A DNA stretch of 64,000 bases from an uncultured Oscillospiraceae bacterium (GCA_905193225.1 CAJJNV010000001.1:124001-188000); one strand, 5' to 3'; shown: positions 49,277 through 57,996, numbered from the stretch's first letter. Notes: a model not told the origin generated them from the letters alone. Program-made: numbers and translations.

Positions 49277-49906
49277 TTACATCGAGAACGCCGACAAGAA
49301 AAGCGATGTAACCGCACACTCCGTTAACGATGACATAATCATAATTGAAATATATTTTATGTATTTAAAGCAGTATTTTTTAAACAGCTCGGGAAAGCCT
49401 GATCCTTCCCCTTTAAAAAAATCTTTATAAAGCTTTGCCGAAATATCAAACGCCGAAAGGCAGGAAAAAAGCAGCGTAAGCGACGATATAAGCCCGCCCG
49501 GCAAAATAATGAGCGCCGAAAAGGCAATGCCGTTTACCCCAAGCACCGAATATGCCGCCGAGCAAACGCACCCGATGCCCAGTCCCTTGCAAAAGGGGAC
49601 GAAAAAGCAAAGGGGCTTTCCGAAAAGAAAGGCTCCGCAAAAGTATGAAAGCAAAAGAAAAATAAGGTTAGAGCACAACGAGCTTAAAAACACTCCGAAT
49701 GCACTCATTTTCATGCGGGTCGAAACAAAATCGGAAAAGACACTCACGGGATCATACATTCCCGAAAACCAGTTGTTTTTTTCCATAACAACGCCGAAAA
49801 GCACGCCCAAAAGCAAAAACAAAGCCATAAAGATAAGACGTGAGTTATCGTAGAAAAAACGCAGTGTCTCCTTTTTTAATCTGATACTGTTATAAAATCC
49901 TTTCAT
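49277..49906 (-). CDS. spoIIM: Stage II sporulation protein M
   Basis: SpoIIM is part of the SpoIID-SpoIIM-SpoIIP engulfment machine in the mother-cell membrane. The 209-residue product has five membrane helices (LIFMALFLLLGVLFGVVM, FGVFLSSLCSNLIFLLLSYF, ISIMIMSSLTECAVTSLFL and others) with the SpoIIM/DUF95-like central segment CKGLGIGCVCSAAYSVLG. Location upstream of xerD matches Bacillus. spoIIP is also in this window (58126). Membrane sequences are weakly diagnostic, so synteny carries much of the weight. Confidence 0.82.
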   Translation of the reverse strand: MKGFYNSIRLKKETLRFFYDNSRLIFMALFLLLGVLFGVVMEKNNWFSGMYDPVSVFSDFVSTRMKMSAFGVFLSSLCSNLIFLLLSYFCGAFLFGKPLCFFVPFCKGLGIGCVCSAAYSVLGVNGIAFSALIILPGGLISSLTLLFSCLSAFDISAKLYKDFFKGEGSGFPELFKKYCFKYIKYISIMIMSSLTECAVTSLFLSAFSM

Positions 49907-49986
49907 ATTTTTGCCTCCTATATCTTGTCCTTAAAAGATATGAGACAAAAAACCCGATTATGATAACAGCAAAACAAATAAGCGGA

Positions 49987-50796
49987 CTATTTACCCGACG
50001 AGGCAAGCTCCTGCGCTCTGTCAAAACAGGCCCTCATGGCACGTTTAACGGCACCCTCGTAATCATCCCTGTCGAAAGACTGGTTGGCTGCAAGTGTGGT
50101 TCCCTTGGGCGAGGTGACCATATCAAGCAGCTCATCCGCCGAGCGGCCGGATTTTTCGAGCATCTCTGCGCTTCCCTTGATGGTTTGGAAAAGCAGGGTC
50201 TTTGCCACATCGTCCGAAAGACCGAGCTCTTTGGCCTCTAAAAGAGCGGCGCGTGCAAATTTAAAGAAATAAGCAGGGCCGCTTCCGCTAAGGGCCGTTA
50301 CGGCCGAAATCTTATCTTCGGTAACAACCGCAGCCTTACCGCAGCCTTCAAAGATCTTAAATACAGGCTCAAAAATTTCTTTCGGTACATCGTCGGGACA
50401 AACAAGTGCCGACGCTCCGCAGGACACAAGCATGGGTGTATTGGGCATCACACGAATTGTGTGGATGTTTCCGAACGCCTCTTTTATGTCGGAAACGGTA
50501 ACTCCGGCCATAATAGAAACTATACAGTTAGTATTATTTGCAAGACCCTTATACTCTGCGGAATTTTGCCTGAAAACCTGAGGTTTAATGCAAAGGAAAA
50601 CATATCCGGCCCTTTCAAAGACCTCTGCGGCGCTGCCGCAGGGAATCATACCACATTTAGCGAAACGGTCGATTTTTTCTCTGTCGGTGTCATATATATA
50701 GATGTTCTCGGGTTTTATGTAACCCGTATTGTAAACGGTTTCGATAATGGCGGAAGCCATATTACCTGCACCGATAAATCCGATTGACATAATCAT
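49987..50796 (-). CDS. proC: Pyrroline-5-carboxylate reductase
   Basis: ProC makes proline from pyrroline-5-carboxylate with NAD(P)H. The 269-residue product has the Rossmann start IGFIGAGNMASAIIETVYNT, LCIKPQVF, SIMAGVTVSDI, RVMPNTPMLVSCGASAL (about residue 118) and the C-terminal signature ALSGSGPAYFFKFARAALLE, then DMVTSPKGTTLAA. The first ATG (50796) has GGAG at nine bases. It is monocistronic, with a consensus promoter at 50836-50864 and four short repeats upstream. Confidence 0.97.
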   Translation of the reverse strand: MIMSIGFIGAGNMASAIIETVYNTGYIKPENIYIYDTDREKIDRFAKCGMIPCGSAAEVFERAGYVFLCIKPQVFRQNSAEYKGLANNTNCIVSIMAGVTVSDIKEAFGNIHTIRVMPNTPMLVSCGASALVCPDDVPKEIFEPVFKIFEGCGKAAVVTEDKISAVTALSGSGPAYFFKFARAALLEAKELGLSDDVAKTLLFQTIKGSAEMLEKSGRSADELLDMVTSPKGTTLAANQSFDRDDYEGAVKRAMRACFDRAQELASSGK

Positions 50797-50835
50797 AGTA
50801 TAATTGCTCCAATCACCGCAAGCTCAGCTTTGAAT

Positions 50836-50864
50836 ACTATACCTTATTTTCAGCGATTTATCAA
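50836..50864 (-). promoter_or_regulatory. proC: Promoter of proC
   Basis: On the minus strand TTGATA (50864-50859), 17-bp spacer, TATAGT (50841-50836); predicted start near 50829. Confidence 0.82.
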
Positions 50865-50910
50865 GTACAAAATGAATTTGTTACGAAATTTTAACCTTTC
50901 TGAGCCTGTT

Positions 50911-50970
50911 TATGTAAACTGTATTATGTAACCTGTCTAAAATATTATGTAAACTGCTTTATGTAAACTA
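50911..50970. repeat. Four direct copies of TATGTAAACTG upstream of proC
   Basis: TATGTAAACTG occurs at 50911-50921 and 50946-50956, TATGTAACCTG at 50925-50935 and TATGTAAACTA at 50960-50970. Start-to-start steps are 14, 21 and 14 bp. They lie about 80-140 bp upstream of the predicted proC start. Otherwise the 50797-51193 gap holds only the proC promoter and a hairpin at 50983-51018. Confidence 0.85.
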
Positions 50971-50982
50971 CTACATATATTG

Positions 50983-51018
50983 AAACGGCAGTCCCCGCTT
51001 GCACAAGAACTGCCGTTT
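50983..51018. terminator. Hairpin after the TIGR04086 gene, probable terminator
   Basis: Perfect arms AAACGGCAGT (50983-50992) and ACTGCCGTTT (51009-51018) with a 16-base loop. The stronger T-tract is on the plus strand (TTGTTTTCC), although both neighbouring genes run on the minus strand, where only TTTCAATATAT follows. Confidence 0.55.
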
Positions 51019-51193
51019 TTGTTTTCCGTATGGTGTTTTTAAAAAATCATCCCGGCCAACCGCTGTAAAATAGTCTTGTTTTCGCAATCATTTCTCGCGA
51101 AATAAAAAAGGAAAGAATAATTGCAAATTGATAGTTTATAAAAAACACTGTTTTCTCCCCTGTCGACGGTCGAGAAAAAATTAAAGGGATCGG

Positions 51194-51583
51194 TCAGATC
51201 ATCTTTCTTTTGCCGGAACGGTTAACTCCTGCTACTCCTCCGGCAGATGAACAGGCCACCGATGCGATCAGCCTTAAAACGGTCAGCAGCGAAAAGGTGT
51301 TGCCCAGCATTATTCCGATTATGGTTATAACGCAAAAAATAGTACAGCCGGTAATCGCTCCCGTTTTCAGTCCCCCGCATTTGACCTCCCTGCCGATTTT
51401 ATATGCCGTGCAAAATCCTCCTGCTCCGCATATGAGCAGCGACAAAAAATTGAGCACCGGGTCACTGAGATCCTTAAAGGTCAGAAACACGGCCGCCGCG
51501 GTGTACATGAGCAAAATGACAATCCCGCCGAAAGCGGCGCCTTTAAGATAGATCTTAAGTGTTTTGGAAAAATCGTCGTTCAT
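51194..51583 (-). CDS. TIGR04086 family membrane protein
   Basis: The 129-residue product has four membrane helices (GAAFGGIVILLMYTAAAVFL, FLSLLICGAGGFCTAY, GAITGCTIFCVITIIGIML, LRLIASVACSSAGGVAGV) and a short basic tail. This matches TIGR04086 (YrzE-like), a small membrane family whose gene follows yajC in many Firmicutes, as here. ATG 51583 follows GCGGAGG; six further upstream codons have no support. Function unknown. Confidence 0.82.
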   Translation of the reverse strand: MNDDFSKTLKIYLKGAAFGGIVILLMYTAAAVFLTFKDLSDPVLNFLSLLICGAGGFCTAYKIGREVKCGGLKTGAITGCTIFCVITIIGIMLGNTFSLLTVLRLIASVACSSAGGVAGVNRSGKRKMI

Positions 51584-51686
51584 AAAACAAAACCTCCGCA
51601 AAATAACCTGTTAAATGATTATTCGCGAAGGTCAAAGTATATTACATTTGTTTAAAACTCTTTAAGCCAAAATCGACAAAGGAAAA

Positions 51687-52019
51687 TTATTTGGTTTCCT
51701 TCTTGGAGGGCTTTTTAGAGGTCTCGGCCTCGTCGGCGTGGACGGTAAGGTTGGTCTGAATCGACCAGCGGGCCATTCTGTATTTGCTGTGATCGGGGCC
51801 GGATTCAATTATAAAGGAATCCTCTTTAACAGCTACAATACGGCCGTAAATTCCGCCGATGGTGATTATTTCATCGCCGATTTGGATGTTGTTGCGCATT
51901 TTTTCCTCTGCCTTCTGCTTTTTGCGCTGAGGGCGGATAAGAAGAAAATACATGATTGCGAAAATTACAACCAGATATACAATCATTATCCAGCTTGAGC
52001 CGGCTCCGTTAGTTCCCAT
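51687..52019 (-). CDS. yajC: Preprotein translocase subunit YajC
   Basis: YajC associates with SecDF. The 110-residue product has one N-terminal helix (WIMIVYLVVIFAIMYFLLI), the signature LLIRPQRKKQKAEEKM, and the small domain IGDEIITIGGIYGRIVAVKE with DSFIIESG. The C-terminus is Lys/Glu-rich. It lies between tgt and the TIGR04086 gene, the standard Firmicute order. Confidence 0.95.
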   Translation of the reverse strand: MGTNGAGSSWIMIVYLVVIFAIMYFLLIRPQRKKQKAEEKMRNNIQIGDEIITIGGIYGRIVAVKEDSFIIESGPDHSKYRMARWSIQTNLTVHADEAETSKKPSKKETK

Positions 52020-52123
52020 TTTATATACCTCCGTAATATGTGTTTAAATGCAACACTAAATCCTGTCTATTATATATTACTTTTTTCTCTTTTTCAAGAA
52101 GAATTTTTTAAATTTACAAAATG

Positions 52124-53254
52124 TTAAATTCTGCGCGAAAGGACGGGAAGCATTTCCTCTTTATATTTTGCAAATCTTCCCTCGTCAAGGGCAAGGCGTA
52201 TTTCCTCAAAAAGGTTGTTGTAAAACCAAAGATTGTGCATAACCGCCAGTCTCATCCCCAGCATTTCCTTTGCCGCGAGAAGATGCCTGACGTAAGCTCT
52301 GCTGAAATTTTCGCAGGCGGGGCAATGGCACTGACTGTCGATAGGCCCGGTATCGAGGGCATACTTGGCATTGTTTATATTGATAACACCCTGTTTTGTG
52401 AAAAGGTGGCCGTGACGGGCGTTGCGGCTCGGCATAACGCAGTCGAAAAGGTCCACTCCCCTTTCCACCGCCTCAAGAATATTTGCCGGCGTACCGACAC
52501 CCATAAGATAGCGTATCTTATCATCGGGAGCATATGGCTCCACCGCCGAAATAATGCGGTACATATCCTCGGCAGGCTCACCCACCGCAAGACCGCCGAT
52601 GGCGTATCCGTCAAGATCCAGCTTTGCAATTTGCTTCATATTCTCGATTCTTAAGTCGTCGAAAACGCAGCCCTGATTTATACCGAAAAGAAGCTGTTTT
52701 TTGTTTATGGTATCATCCAAAGAATTGAGCCGTTTCATCTCGGCCTTGCAGCGCTCGAGCCACCTGACCGTTCTTTCGGAAGAGGCTTTGGCATATTCAT
52801 ATTTAGCAGGGTTTTCAACGCATTCGTCAAAGGCCATTGCAATGGTGGAAGCGAGATTCGACTGAATTCTCATACTTTGCTCCGGGCCCATAAAGATCCT
52901 GTGACCGTCGATATGGGAATTGAACTGCACACCTTCCTCGGTAATGTGGCGCAGCTTTGCCAGCGAAAAAACCTGAAACCCGCCGCTGTCGGTGAGAATG
53001 GGGCCGTCCCATTTTGTGAATTTATGAAGTCCGCCGAGAGCCTTGACATTCTCATCTACCGGGCGAAGGTGAAGGTGATATGTATTTGAAAGCATAACCT
53101 GGCACTTGAGATCTTTAAGGTCAAGAGCCGAAAGGCCTCCCTTTATAGCAGCGCAGGTGGCCACATTCATAAAGGCAGGGGTTTCAAAGCTTCCGTGGAC
53201 GGTGGTAAATCTGCCCCGTCTGGCGTTTTCTTCTTTTTTAATAAGCTTGTACAT
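52124..53254 (-). CDS. tgt: Queuine/preQ1 tRNA-ribosyltransferase
   Basis: Tgt exchanges guanine-34 of GUN-anticodon tRNAs for preQ1. The 376-residue barrel has LTDSGGFQVFSLAKLR (catalytic Asp, about residue 90), FDECVENPA, GGLAVGEP (about 230), the nucleophile Asp in DCVMPSRNARHGHLF (about 265) and the zinc site CHCPACENFSRAYVRHL with a final His. It is followed by yajC and preceded by queA, the queuosine operon order. ACGGAGTTTTAA precedes the ATG. Confidence 0.98.
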   Translation of the reverse strand: MYKLIKKEENARRGRFTTVHGSFETPAFMNVATCAAIKGGLSALDLKDLKCQVMLSNTYHLHLRPVDENVKALGGLHKFTKWDGPILTDSGGFQVFSLAKLRHITEEGVQFNSHIDGHRIFMGPEQSMRIQSNLASTIAMAFDECVENPAKYEYAKASSERTVRWLERCKAEMKRLNSLDDTINKKQLLFGINQGCVFDDLRIENMKQIAKLDLDGYAIGGLAVGEPAEDMYRIISAVEPYAPDDKIRYLMGVGTPANILEAVERGVDLFDCVMPSRNARHGHLFTKQGVININNAKYALDTGPIDSQCHCPACENFSRAYVRHLLAAKEMLGMRLAVMHNLWFYNNLFEEIRLALDEGRFAKYKEEMLPVLSRRI

Positions 53255-53349
53255 TTAAAACTCCGTTTAACAAAAAGAATTATTGTGAGTATAATATTTA
53301 AGATGATGTCAGTCTTGCAAGCAATCCGCTTTAACGCAAAACATAAAAA

Positions 53350-54375
53350 TCACAAAATCGCCATTGCATCGCCGAAGCTGAAAAATCTATACTTTTTCTC
53401 AACGGCAATCTTATAGGCATTCATTGTGTGCTCGTATCCCGCAAATGCCGATACCAGCATTATCAGGGTGCTTTCGGGAAGGTGGAAATTGGTGACCAGT
53501 CCGTCCATACACTTGAATTTATACCCGGGATAGATAAAAATATCGGTCTTGCCCGAGCATTCCTCCAGTGTACCATCGTCCTTTGCGGCGGCTTCAAGGG
53601 TGCGGCAGCTTGTTGTACCTATGCAAATCACCCGTTTGCCCGCTTCCTTTGTGGCGTTTATTAGTTCGGCGGTGGATTTTGGGACATAGTATCTCTCGGT
53701 GTGCATAAGGTGATCCTCGATCTTCTCCTCCTTGACCGGGCGGAATGTACCGAGTCCCACATGAAGCGTAACGTATCCCACATTAACGCCCTTACCTTCA
53801 AGTCTTTTAAACACATCGTCGGTAAAATGCAGTCCCGCTGTGGGCGCTGCGGCCGAGCCGAGGTGCTTTGCATAAATGGTCTGATAGCGGGAATTGTCCT
53901 TCAGCTTTTCGGTTATGTATGGCGGCAGAGGCATATTTCCGATCTTATCGAGTATTTCGTAAAAATTACCGTCGTACTCAAAGCTTATGACCCTGTTTCC
54001 GTCGTCGAGAACATTCTTGACTTCACAGGTCATCACACCCTCGCCGAAAGAAAATCTGTCTCCCGTTTTGGCTTTCTTGCCCGGGCCTGCAAGGCACACC
54101 CAGCTTCCGTCGGGCTGATGTTCGAGAAGCAAAAATTCCACCACGGCGCCGGTAGGAATTTTGGTTCCGTAAAGGCGGGCCGGAATGACTTTGGTGTCGT
54201 TTAAAATTATGGTATCTCCCTCGTTTAAAAGGTCGGGCAGGTCGAAAAAATTAAGGTGCTCGATCTCTCCCGTTTTCCTGTTTAAATGCATAAGGGAGGA
54301 ATTATCTCTTTTTTCGCAGGGATGCTGAGCAATCAGCTCCTTAGGCAGGTCATAAAAAAAATCGCTTTTGTTCAT
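53350..54375 (-). CDS. queA: S-adenosylmethionine:tRNA ribosyltransferase-isomerase
   Basis: QueA adds the epoxycyclopentanediol ring to preQ1-tRNA. The 341-residue product begins FFYDLPKELIAQHPCEKRDN and contains GDTIILNDTKVIPARLYG (about residue 55), AAPTAGLHFTDDVF (about 175), GYVTLHVGLGTFRPVK, HTERYYVP and the C-terminal NFHLPESTLIMLVSAF. Normal length. It is the first gene of queA-tgt-yajC-TIGR04086 with a promoter at 54440-54468 that faces the asd promoter. Confidence 0.98.
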   Translation of the reverse strand: MNKSDFFYDLPKELIAQHPCEKRDNSSLMHLNRKTGEIEHLNFFDLPDLLNEGDTIILNDTKVIPARLYGTKIPTGAVVEFLLLEHQPDGSWVCLAGPGKKAKTGDRFSFGEGVMTCEVKNVLDDGNRVISFEYDGNFYEILDKIGNMPLPPYITEKLKDNSRYQTIYAKHLGSAAAPTAGLHFTDDVFKRLEGKGVNVGYVTLHVGLGTFRPVKEEKIEDHLMHTERYYVPKSTAELINATKEAGKRVICIGTTSCRTLEAAAKDDGTLEECSGKTDIFIYPGYKFKCMDGLVTNFHLPESTLIMLVSAFAGYEHTMNAYKIAVEKKYRFFSFGDAMAIL

Positions 54376-54393
54376 TTTTTCCCTTCTTTTCGT

Positions 54394-54422
54394 TTGACAA
54401 AGTCGATGTGAAATGATATTAT
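54394..54422 (+). promoter_or_regulatory. Promoter of asd-dapA-dapB
   Basis: TTGACA (54394-54399), 17-bp spacer, TATTAT (54417-54422) with TGA directly before it; predicted start near 54429. No lysine riboswitch or T-box fits in the roughly 70-base leader. A palindrome ATTTGTA-N6-TACAAAT (54434-54453) lies just downstream. Confidence 0.82.
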
Positions 54423-54439
54423 TATTAGAAGTAATTTGT

Positions 54440-54468
54440 ATTATAGTACAAATGCGTTTCTTTTACAA
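54440..54468 (-). promoter_or_regulatory. Promoter of queA operon, facing the asd promoter
   Basis: On the minus strand TTGTAA (54468-54463), 17-bp spacer, consensus TATAAT (54445-54440). Predicted start near 54433, so the two transcripts would begin within a few bases of each other and run through each other's promoter. Confidence 0.75.
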
Positions 54469-54498
54469 GCCATTTATTAAATTCGGAGGGATTAAATA

Positions 54499-55578
54499 AT
54501 GAAAAAATATAATGTGGGAATAATCGGTGCGACAGGAATGGTGGGACAGCGCTTTGCAACGCTGCTTGAAAATCATCCCTGGTTTACCGTCTCAGCTCTC
54601 GCTGCCAGCAGCCGCTCAGCTGGAAAAAAATATGAGGACGCCGTGGCAGGCCGTTGGGCAATGGACACTCCTATTCCCGAAAGTATGAAGGATATGGTGC
54701 TTTTTGACGCGGTGGAAGATAAAGAAAAGGTTGCCGAAAAATGCGACTTTGTTTTCTGTGCCGTCGATATGAAAAAGGACGAAATATTAAAGCTTGAAGA
54801 GGACTATGCAAAGCTTGAATGTCCCGTCGTTTCCAACAACAGCGCCAACCGCAAGACCCCCGACGTGCCCATGGTCGTTCCCGAGCTTAACGCCGACCAC
54901 ATTGAAATTATAAACGCCCAGAGAAAGCGACTGGGTACCAAGAAGGGATTTATCGCCGTTAAATCCAACTGTTCGCTCCAATCCTATGTTCCCGCCCTCT
55001 TCCCTCTTGAAAAATATTGCCCCGAAAAGGTGCTTGTGTGCACATATCAGGCCATTTCCGGCGCCGGAAAGACCTTTGAGCGCTGGCCCGAAATGATAGA
55101 CAACGTAATTCCCTACATTGGCGGAGAGGAAGAAAAATCCGAGCAGGAGCCTTTGAAGATATGGGGACACATCGAAGGTGATAAAATTGTCAACGCCACC
55201 CGTCCCGCCTTCACTGCTCAGTGCATCCGCGTGCCGGTAACAAACGGCCATCTCGCCGCAGTATTCGTCACGTTTAAAAACAAGCCCACCATGGAACAGA
55301 TGAAAAAAGATTGGGTGGAATATGCCGGAGAGGCACAGCGTCTCGAGCTTCCAAGCGCCCCCAAACAGTTCTTAAATTACTTTGAGCAGCCCGACCGTCC
55401 TCAGATCCATTCCGAAAGAGAGCTTGAGCACGGAATGGCCATTTCCATCGGACGGCTGAGAGAAGACACCCAGTACGACTATAAATTTGTTTGCCTTTCT
55501 CACAACACCCTCCGCGGCGCGGCAGGCGGCGCAGTACTGCTTGCCGAGCTTCTTGCCGCAAAAGGATATATGGATTGA
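54499..55578 (+). CDS. asd: Aspartate-semialdehyde dehydrogenase
   Basis: Asd reduces aspartyl-phosphate to the semialdehyde for lysine, threonine and methionine. The 359-residue product has NVGIIGATGMVGQRFATLLE at the start, VPELNADHIEII, the catalytic Cys in AVKSNCSLQSYVPALFP (about residue 155), TYQAISGAGKTFERWPEM, and the late His in CIRVPVTNGHLAAVFV. The insertions place it in the archaeal/fungal-type branch, frequent in Clostridia. TTCGGAGGGATTAAATA precedes the ATG. dapA and dapB follow. Confidence 0.96.
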   Translation: MKKYNVGIIGATGMVGQRFATLLENHPWFTVSALAASSRSAGKKYEDAVAGRWAMDTPIPESMKDMVLFDAVEDKEKVAEKCDFVFCAVDMKKDEILKLEEDYAKLECPVVSNNSANRKTPDVPMVVPELNADHIEIINAQRKRLGTKKGFIAVKSNCSLQSYVPALFPLEKYCPEKVLVCTYQAISGAGKTFERWPEMIDNVIPYIGGEEEKSEQEPLKIWGHIEGDKIVNATRPAFTAQCIRVPVTNGHLAAVFVTFKNKPTMEQMKKDWVEYAGEAQRLELPSAPKQFLNYFEQPDRPQIHSERELEHGMAISIGRLREDTQYDYKFVCLSHNTLRGAAGGAVLLAELLAAKGYMD

Positions 55579-55605
55579 TAAACATAAATTTTTGGAGGTA
55601 GTTTT

Positions 55606-56493
55606 ATGTCATCAACAATTTTCACCGGAGTTGCAACAGCTCTCATCACCCCAATGCACGAGGACGGAAGTGTAAATCTTTCTAAGATTGATGAAATAAT
55701 AGAGGAACAGATCGAAGGCGGCGTTGCGGCTATCGTTTCCTGCGGAACAACTGGAGAAGGCAGCACACTCAGCCGCGAGGAACACATCGACGTTATGCGC
55801 CACACCATCAAGGCGGTCAACCACCGTGTTCCGGTCATTGCCGGCACCGGAAGCAACGACACCGCCTTTGCGGTCGAGCTTTCGAAAGAAGCCGAGGAAA
55901 TGGGCGCAGACGGGCTTCTGCTTGTCTCGCCTTATTATAACAAGGCTTCTCAGAAAGGTCTTGTGGAGCACTATACTTATATTGCCGACAGGGTCAACAT
56001 TCCCATCATTCTATACAACGTTCCCTCCCGCACCGGCACAAGCATTTCCTGCGACACATATAAGGTTCTTTCAAAGCATAAGAACATCGTAGCCTTGAAG
56101 GAAGCCAACGGAGACATTTCAAGCGTGGCACATACCGTTGCTCTTTGCGGAGAGGATCTCGACGTTTACTCAGGCAACGACGATCAGGTCATTCCCATGA
56201 TTTCCCTGGGCGGAAAGGGCGTTATATCGGTATTTTCAAACTTTGCGCCTAAAATTATGTCTGAGATAACCGGCCTTGCCCTAAACGGTAAATTCAAGGA
56301 AGCCACCGCCCTCCAATGTAAGTATCTCGACCTGATGAACAGTATGTTTATCGACGTCAACCCCATTCCCGTTAAGGAAGCAATGAACCTTCTCGGATAC
56401 GATGTGGGACCCTGCCGTCTGCCCCTTTGCTCCACAACTCCCGAAAAACTCGAAAAGATCAAATCGGCTTTAAAGGGCGTAGGTCTTCTTTAA
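55606..56493 (+). CDS. dapA: 4-hydroxy-tetrahydrodipicolinate synthase
   Basis: DapA condenses aspartate semialdehyde with pyruvate. The 295-residue barrel has GVATALITPMHEDGSVNLSK, VSCGTTGEGSTLSREEH (about residue 45), VPVIAGTGSNDT, YYNKASQKGLVEHY with the catalytic Tyr, YNVPSRTGTSI and the Schiff-base Lys in NIVALKEANGDIS (about 165). TTGGAGGTAG precedes the ATG, 27 bp after asd. Confidence 0.98.
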   Translation: MSSTIFTGVATALITPMHEDGSVNLSKIDEIIEEQIEGGVAAIVSCGTTGEGSTLSREEHIDVMRHTIKAVNHRVPVIAGTGSNDTAFAVELSKEAEEMGADGLLLVSPYYNKASQKGLVEHYTYIADRVNIPIILYNVPSRTGTSISCDTYKVLSKHKNIVALKEANGDISSVAHTVALCGEDLDVYSGNDDQVIPMISLGGKGVISVFSNFAPKIMSEITGLALNGKFKEATALQCKYLDLMNSMFIDVNPIPVKEAMNLLGYDVGPCRLPLCSTTPEKLEKIKSALKGVGLL

Positions 56494-56594
56494 TTTCCTT
56501 TACACTACGATTTTTATTGAGTTTGCGATATGACAATTTCGCTTAAATCAATCACTTTAAACACACTGCTTTAATTTCCGAGGATGTGAAAAAT

Positions 56595-57353
56595 ATGGTT
56601 AAAATATTTCTTTCGGGCTGTAACGGAAGAATGGGTCAGGTCATAAATTCCTGCGTTTGCGCAAGGGACGACTGCGAAATCGTTGCAGGTGCCGATGTTT
56701 TCACCGAACAAAAAAACGGTTTTCCCGTTTTTAAAAGTATAACCGAGTTTGACGGAGACTGTGATGTTATAATCGATTTTTCAAACCCTTCCGCTCTCGA
56801 CGGTATTCTTGATTTTGCAACAAAAAAGAAAATTCCTGCCGTTCTTGCAACAACGGGATATTCCGACGGGCAAAAGGAAAAAATCACAGCCGCTTCCAAA
56901 ATCACCCCCATCTTCTACACCGCCAATATGTCCATCGGCGTAAATCTCATCGCCGAGCTTTGCAAGAGAGCGGCCACCGTGCTTGAGGATGATTTTGACA
57001 TTGAAATAATCGAAGCACACCACAATCAAAAGCTTGACGCTCCCTCCGGAACGGCAAATATGCTTGCCGAAGCGGTTATCGAAGGCTGCAACAATAAAAA
57101 ACAGCTTGTATATGACCGCCACGATCGCCGTCAGAAGCGGAGCAAGGATGAAATCGGAATGCATGCCGTCCGCGGAGGCACCATAGTGGGCGAGCACTCG
57201 GTTATGTTCGCCGGAAGAGACGAGATTATAACTATTTCCCACTCTGCCCGTTCCCGCGAGATTTTTGCCGTCGGCGGACTTAATGCCGCCTTGTTTATGG
57301 TCGGGAAGCCCGAAGGACTTTACAACATGGGCGACCTTATCGGAAAGTGCTGA
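56595..57353 (+). CDS. dapB: 4-hydroxy-tetrahydrodipicolinate reductase
   Basis: DapB reduces the dehydrated DapA product to tetrahydrodipicolinate. The 252-residue product has the Rossmann start KIFLSGCNGRMGQVI, VIIDFSNPSALDGI, LATTGYSDGQKE, TANMSIGVNLIAEL and the catalytic EIIEAHHNQKLDAPSGTA (about residue 135), then GMHAVRGGTIVGEHSVMF. I use ATG 56595 with GAGGATGTG upstream; the GTG at 56586 overlaps that site. A gap of about 100 bp separates it from dapA. Confidence 0.97.
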   Translation: MVKIFLSGCNGRMGQVINSCVCARDDCEIVAGADVFTEQKNGFPVFKSITEFDGDCDVIIDFSNPSALDGILDFATKKKIPAVLATTGYSDGQKEKITAASKITPIFYTANMSIGVNLIAELCKRAATVLEDDFDIEIIEAHHNQKLDAPSGTANMLAEAVIEGCNNKKQLVYDRHDRRQKRSKDEIGMHAVRGGTIVGEHSVMFAGRDEIITISHSARSREIFAVGGLNAALFMVGKPEGLYNMGDLIGKC

Positions 57354-57496
57354 CAAAGCAGGCTTTTGATTGTTCGCCGACAACAGACAACACAACAAAC
57401 AACCGTGCAGCAGCGCCCGCAGAGTCCTAAAAAAAACATATCAATCGCTTTGCAGGGCGGTACCCTTAAATTTTTCAGGAAGGACGAAAAAATCTT

Positions 57497-57955
57497 ATGG
57501 CATACAAAATCACATTTACTGAAGATGTAACCCTCGTTGTGCTGGACGAAGCGCCGGCCGATCTTTGCTTTGTGGCGTCGGCTTTTGAAGCACTTTCAGA
57601 CAACAAGATAAACATCGATATGATTTCTCAGTCTCCTCCAAAGGGCGTTTGTTCCCGTCTTGCCTTTACCCTTTCGGACAATGATCTCGGAAAGGCTCTC
57701 GAGACCATTGCAAAGCTCAGAGAGGTTTTCCCGGGCATAAAAATCTCGGTCAGCAGCGGAAACACAAAGCTGCTCATAAGCGGCGATGAAATGAAAAACA
57801 ACTACGGCGTTGCGGCCAAGGCATTTAAAGCGGTTGCGGCAACCCACGCCGATGTCAGAATGATAACCACCTCTGAAATCGACATTTCCATGCTTGTGAC
57901 CGGACTTGATCTCGAGCTTATCGAAAGCAGTCTTAACACAGCCCTTAATTCCTGA
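57497..57955 (+). CDS. Stand-alone double-ACT protein resembling the regulatory half of aspartokinase
   Basis: The 152-residue product consists of two ACT-like units: VTLVVLDEAPADLCFVASAF with DNKINIDMISQSPP (residues 1-75), and NYGVAAKAFKAVAATHADVR with MITTSEIDISMLVTGLDLEL (about 90-150). The second matches the lysine-binding ACT unit of LysC (usual ISTSEIKISVLI). No kinase domain is present. Its place after asd-dapA-dapB suggests it senses lysine or threonine, either by joining an aspartokinase or by acting alone. AGGAAGGACG precedes the ATG. Relatives are known in Oscillospiraceae as uncharacterised ACT proteins. Confidence 0.82.
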   Translation: MAYKITFTEDVTLVVLDEAPADLCFVASAFEALSDNKINIDMISQSPPKGVCSRLAFTLSDNDLGKALETIAKLREVFPGIKISVSSGNTKLLISGDEMKNNYGVAAKAFKAVAATHADVRMITTSEIDISMLVTGLDLELIESSLNTALNS

Positions 57956-57996
57956 CAGCGGACGCACGTCAGCATCATCACAATGCAATAATATTT

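Noticed and set aside
54423..54498. Lysine riboswitch or T-box before asd
   Set aside because: The leader is only about 70 bases and contains none of the conserved elements.
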